Assembly: GCA_017467805.1 (NCBI GenBank)
Contig: JAFUKJ010000061.1
Location: 1 to 45,847, forward strand
DNA from: Lachnospiraceae bacterium
GTDB taxonomy: Bacteria > Bacillota > Clostridia > Lachnospirales > Lachnospiraceae
Length of the DNA stretch: 45,847 nucleotides
Direction: 5' to 3'
Shown here: positions 44,777-45,847 of the stretch, one piece after another
How the letters are laid out: every line of letters begins with the position of its first letter
How positions within the stretch are numbered: position 1 is the stretch's first letter
The notes under the pieces: model-generated
What the model saw: only the letters and a program-made list of their open reading frames with translations
The model's database searches: none
What the model was told of the DNA's origin: nothing
Translations under genes and position numbers: made by a program

Positions 44777-45847
44777 ACAAGTCCCTCCAACATATCATTA
44801 GAAAACTGATAGAACACTTCAATACGCTTACCAGGATATAGATAAAGTCTTTCTATTAGTGCATCAACCATATCCTTTGTCCACACACTTTTATTTTTCA
44901 ACATCGCTAATGCACCAATTGCTTTAATATATTTACTTCCTAGCTTCTCAATATCTTTTTTCCGTTCTTCACATTGACGCAAACGCTCAGCAATCTCTTC
45001 CTGCTTCTTGGCAACTGACAATTTTACAGAAACAAAGTCCTTCTGTTCCAGCTTTCCATTGCGATAATTCATATATGCTTTCTGAACGCTGCCTTCTAAC
45101 TGACTCTGCTCCACTTCAATACGTCTTTGTTCTTTTTCCATGGCGACTTTGGCACTCTCTATATTTTTGCTTGCCATAGCTTTATAAGTTTTTGTTTTTT
45201 CCAAATATGCCTTAAATTCCACTTGCATCATGGAAGAAAGAATATCTACCAATGCATCTTTTGTTATCGTGTTTGATGTCGGACAACTATCCACCTTAGA
45301 ACTCTTACCGTTTGGACACAAATAAGCATCTACTCGCTTCACTGTTCCATTTGCGTATGTTGTCACTCTGCTTGTCCTTGTCATTTTCTTCCCACAGACG
45401 CCACAGTAAAAGACATCATCAAATATATTCTCTTCTATTGGATAGTTATCTGAATGATGTTTCCGATTCGCAACTTCCTCCGCAATCTCTTTCCTAATAT
45501 CTTGCGCTTGCTCAAATAGTTCTTTACTAACCAGTCCCGCATGTGTATTGATTTTTGTTACCCATTCGCTCTCATCTTTATGAATACGATTCTTTTCATT
45601 TTTAGCCGTAATACTGGTCTTTCCTTGCACCAAATCTCCAGTATAAGTTCTTGCGCTTAATATTCTTTTTATCGTGTCTACTTCCCATCCTTTGTAACCA
45701 GAATCCTCTAAAAAGAATACCTGCCCTGTTTTCTTATAAATAGTCGGTGGATTAATTCTCCTAGTATGAAGTTCTTTCAATACACTTGCATAACTCCTAT
45801 GTTGAACAAAGCTTTCAAATATCAATCTAACAATCTCTGCGGTGTTA
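44773..45847 (-). CDS. Large serine recombinase, C-terminal part (cut by window edge)
   Basis: The frame is open to the right edge of the window, so the N-terminal resolvase domain lies outside. What is seen is the recombinase domain (SARTYTGDLVQGK, HAGLVSKELFEQAQDI), a zinc ribbon (VFYCGVCGKKM with CPNGKSSKVDSC), a long coiled coil, and the end. It is followed without a gap by a second recombinase. Tandem large serine recombinases are typical of integrative mobile elements. Confidence 0.9.
   Translation of the reverse strand, partial: NTAEIVRLIFESFVQHRSYASVLKELHTRRINPPTIYKKTGQVFFLEDSGYKGWEVDTIKRILSARTYTGDLVQGKTSITAKNEKNRIHKDESEWVTKINTHAGLVSKELFEQAQDIRKEIAEEVANRKHHSDNYPIEENIFDDVFYCGVCGKKMTRTSRVTTYANGTVKRVDAYLCPNGKSSKVDSCPTSNTITKDALVDILSSMMQVEFKAYLEKTKTYKAMASKNIESAKVAMEKEQRRIEVEQSQLEGSVQKAYMNYRNGKLEQKDFVSVKLSVAKKQEEIAERLRQCEERKKDIEKLGSKYIKAIGALAMLKNKSVWTKDMVDALIERLYLYPGKRIEVFYQFSNDMLEGLV

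Overview
The window reads as chromosomal DNA from a low-GC, Gram-positive, anaerobic clostridium, most likely a Lachnospiraceae relative. Four things point that way: the dgt-dnaG-rpoD-trmK-nif3 order, TrmK and SigA of Firmicutes type, Shine-Dalgarno-led starts, and many heterodimeric ABC exporters. Nearly all genes lie on the minus strand. The only clear plus-strand genes are cotH, agrB and agrD.

Layout. Positions 1-455 hold no gene I can see. The RNase P RNA gene (490-860) has its own promoter and terminator. From 903 to 8181 runs a housekeeping operon: dgt, dnaG, rpoD, trmK, nif3 and a nucleoside kinase. Next come a MotA/MotB (ZorA/ZorB-like) pair with no flagellar or Zorya partners, a DUF1846 gene behind a hairpin- and repeat-rich leader, and a heterodimeric ABC exporter with one degenerate ATP site. 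A CotH kinase, DUF4956 and VTC triad (15.6-18.6 kb) suggests spore-coat or surface phosphate chemistry. It is followed by a two-component system with two small membrane proteins, a PAS/HD-GYP signalling protein, and an rsgA/ABC-F operon. That operon sits behind a complete leader unit: promoter, 22-codon ORF and strong terminator.

From 27.7 to 34.9 kb lies a signalling and export block: two ABC exporter subunits, an XRE-type regulator with a nested palindrome at the exporter promoter, and an agr-type quorum-sensing cassette. agrB and agrD are on the plus strand, and agrC and agrA converge on them over a shared bidirectional terminator. The predicted autoinducer precursor has serine where most AgrD proteins have cysteine, so a lactone peptide with ring S-I-F-F-F is predicted.

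From 35 to 38.8 kb are two overlapping MutS-like ATPases plus an overlapping gene of unknown function. The right end (38.8-45.8 kb) is accessory DNA, visibly AT-rich from about 38.8 to 43.2 kb. It holds small orphan, immunity-like genes, then a three-gene unit (nitrilase-fold protein, winged-helix protein, unknown protein) with its own promoter and terminator, next to two tandem large serine recombinases. One recombinase is frameshifted and the other runs off the window. This is best read as the end of an integrated mobile element carrying a possible defence or stress cassette.
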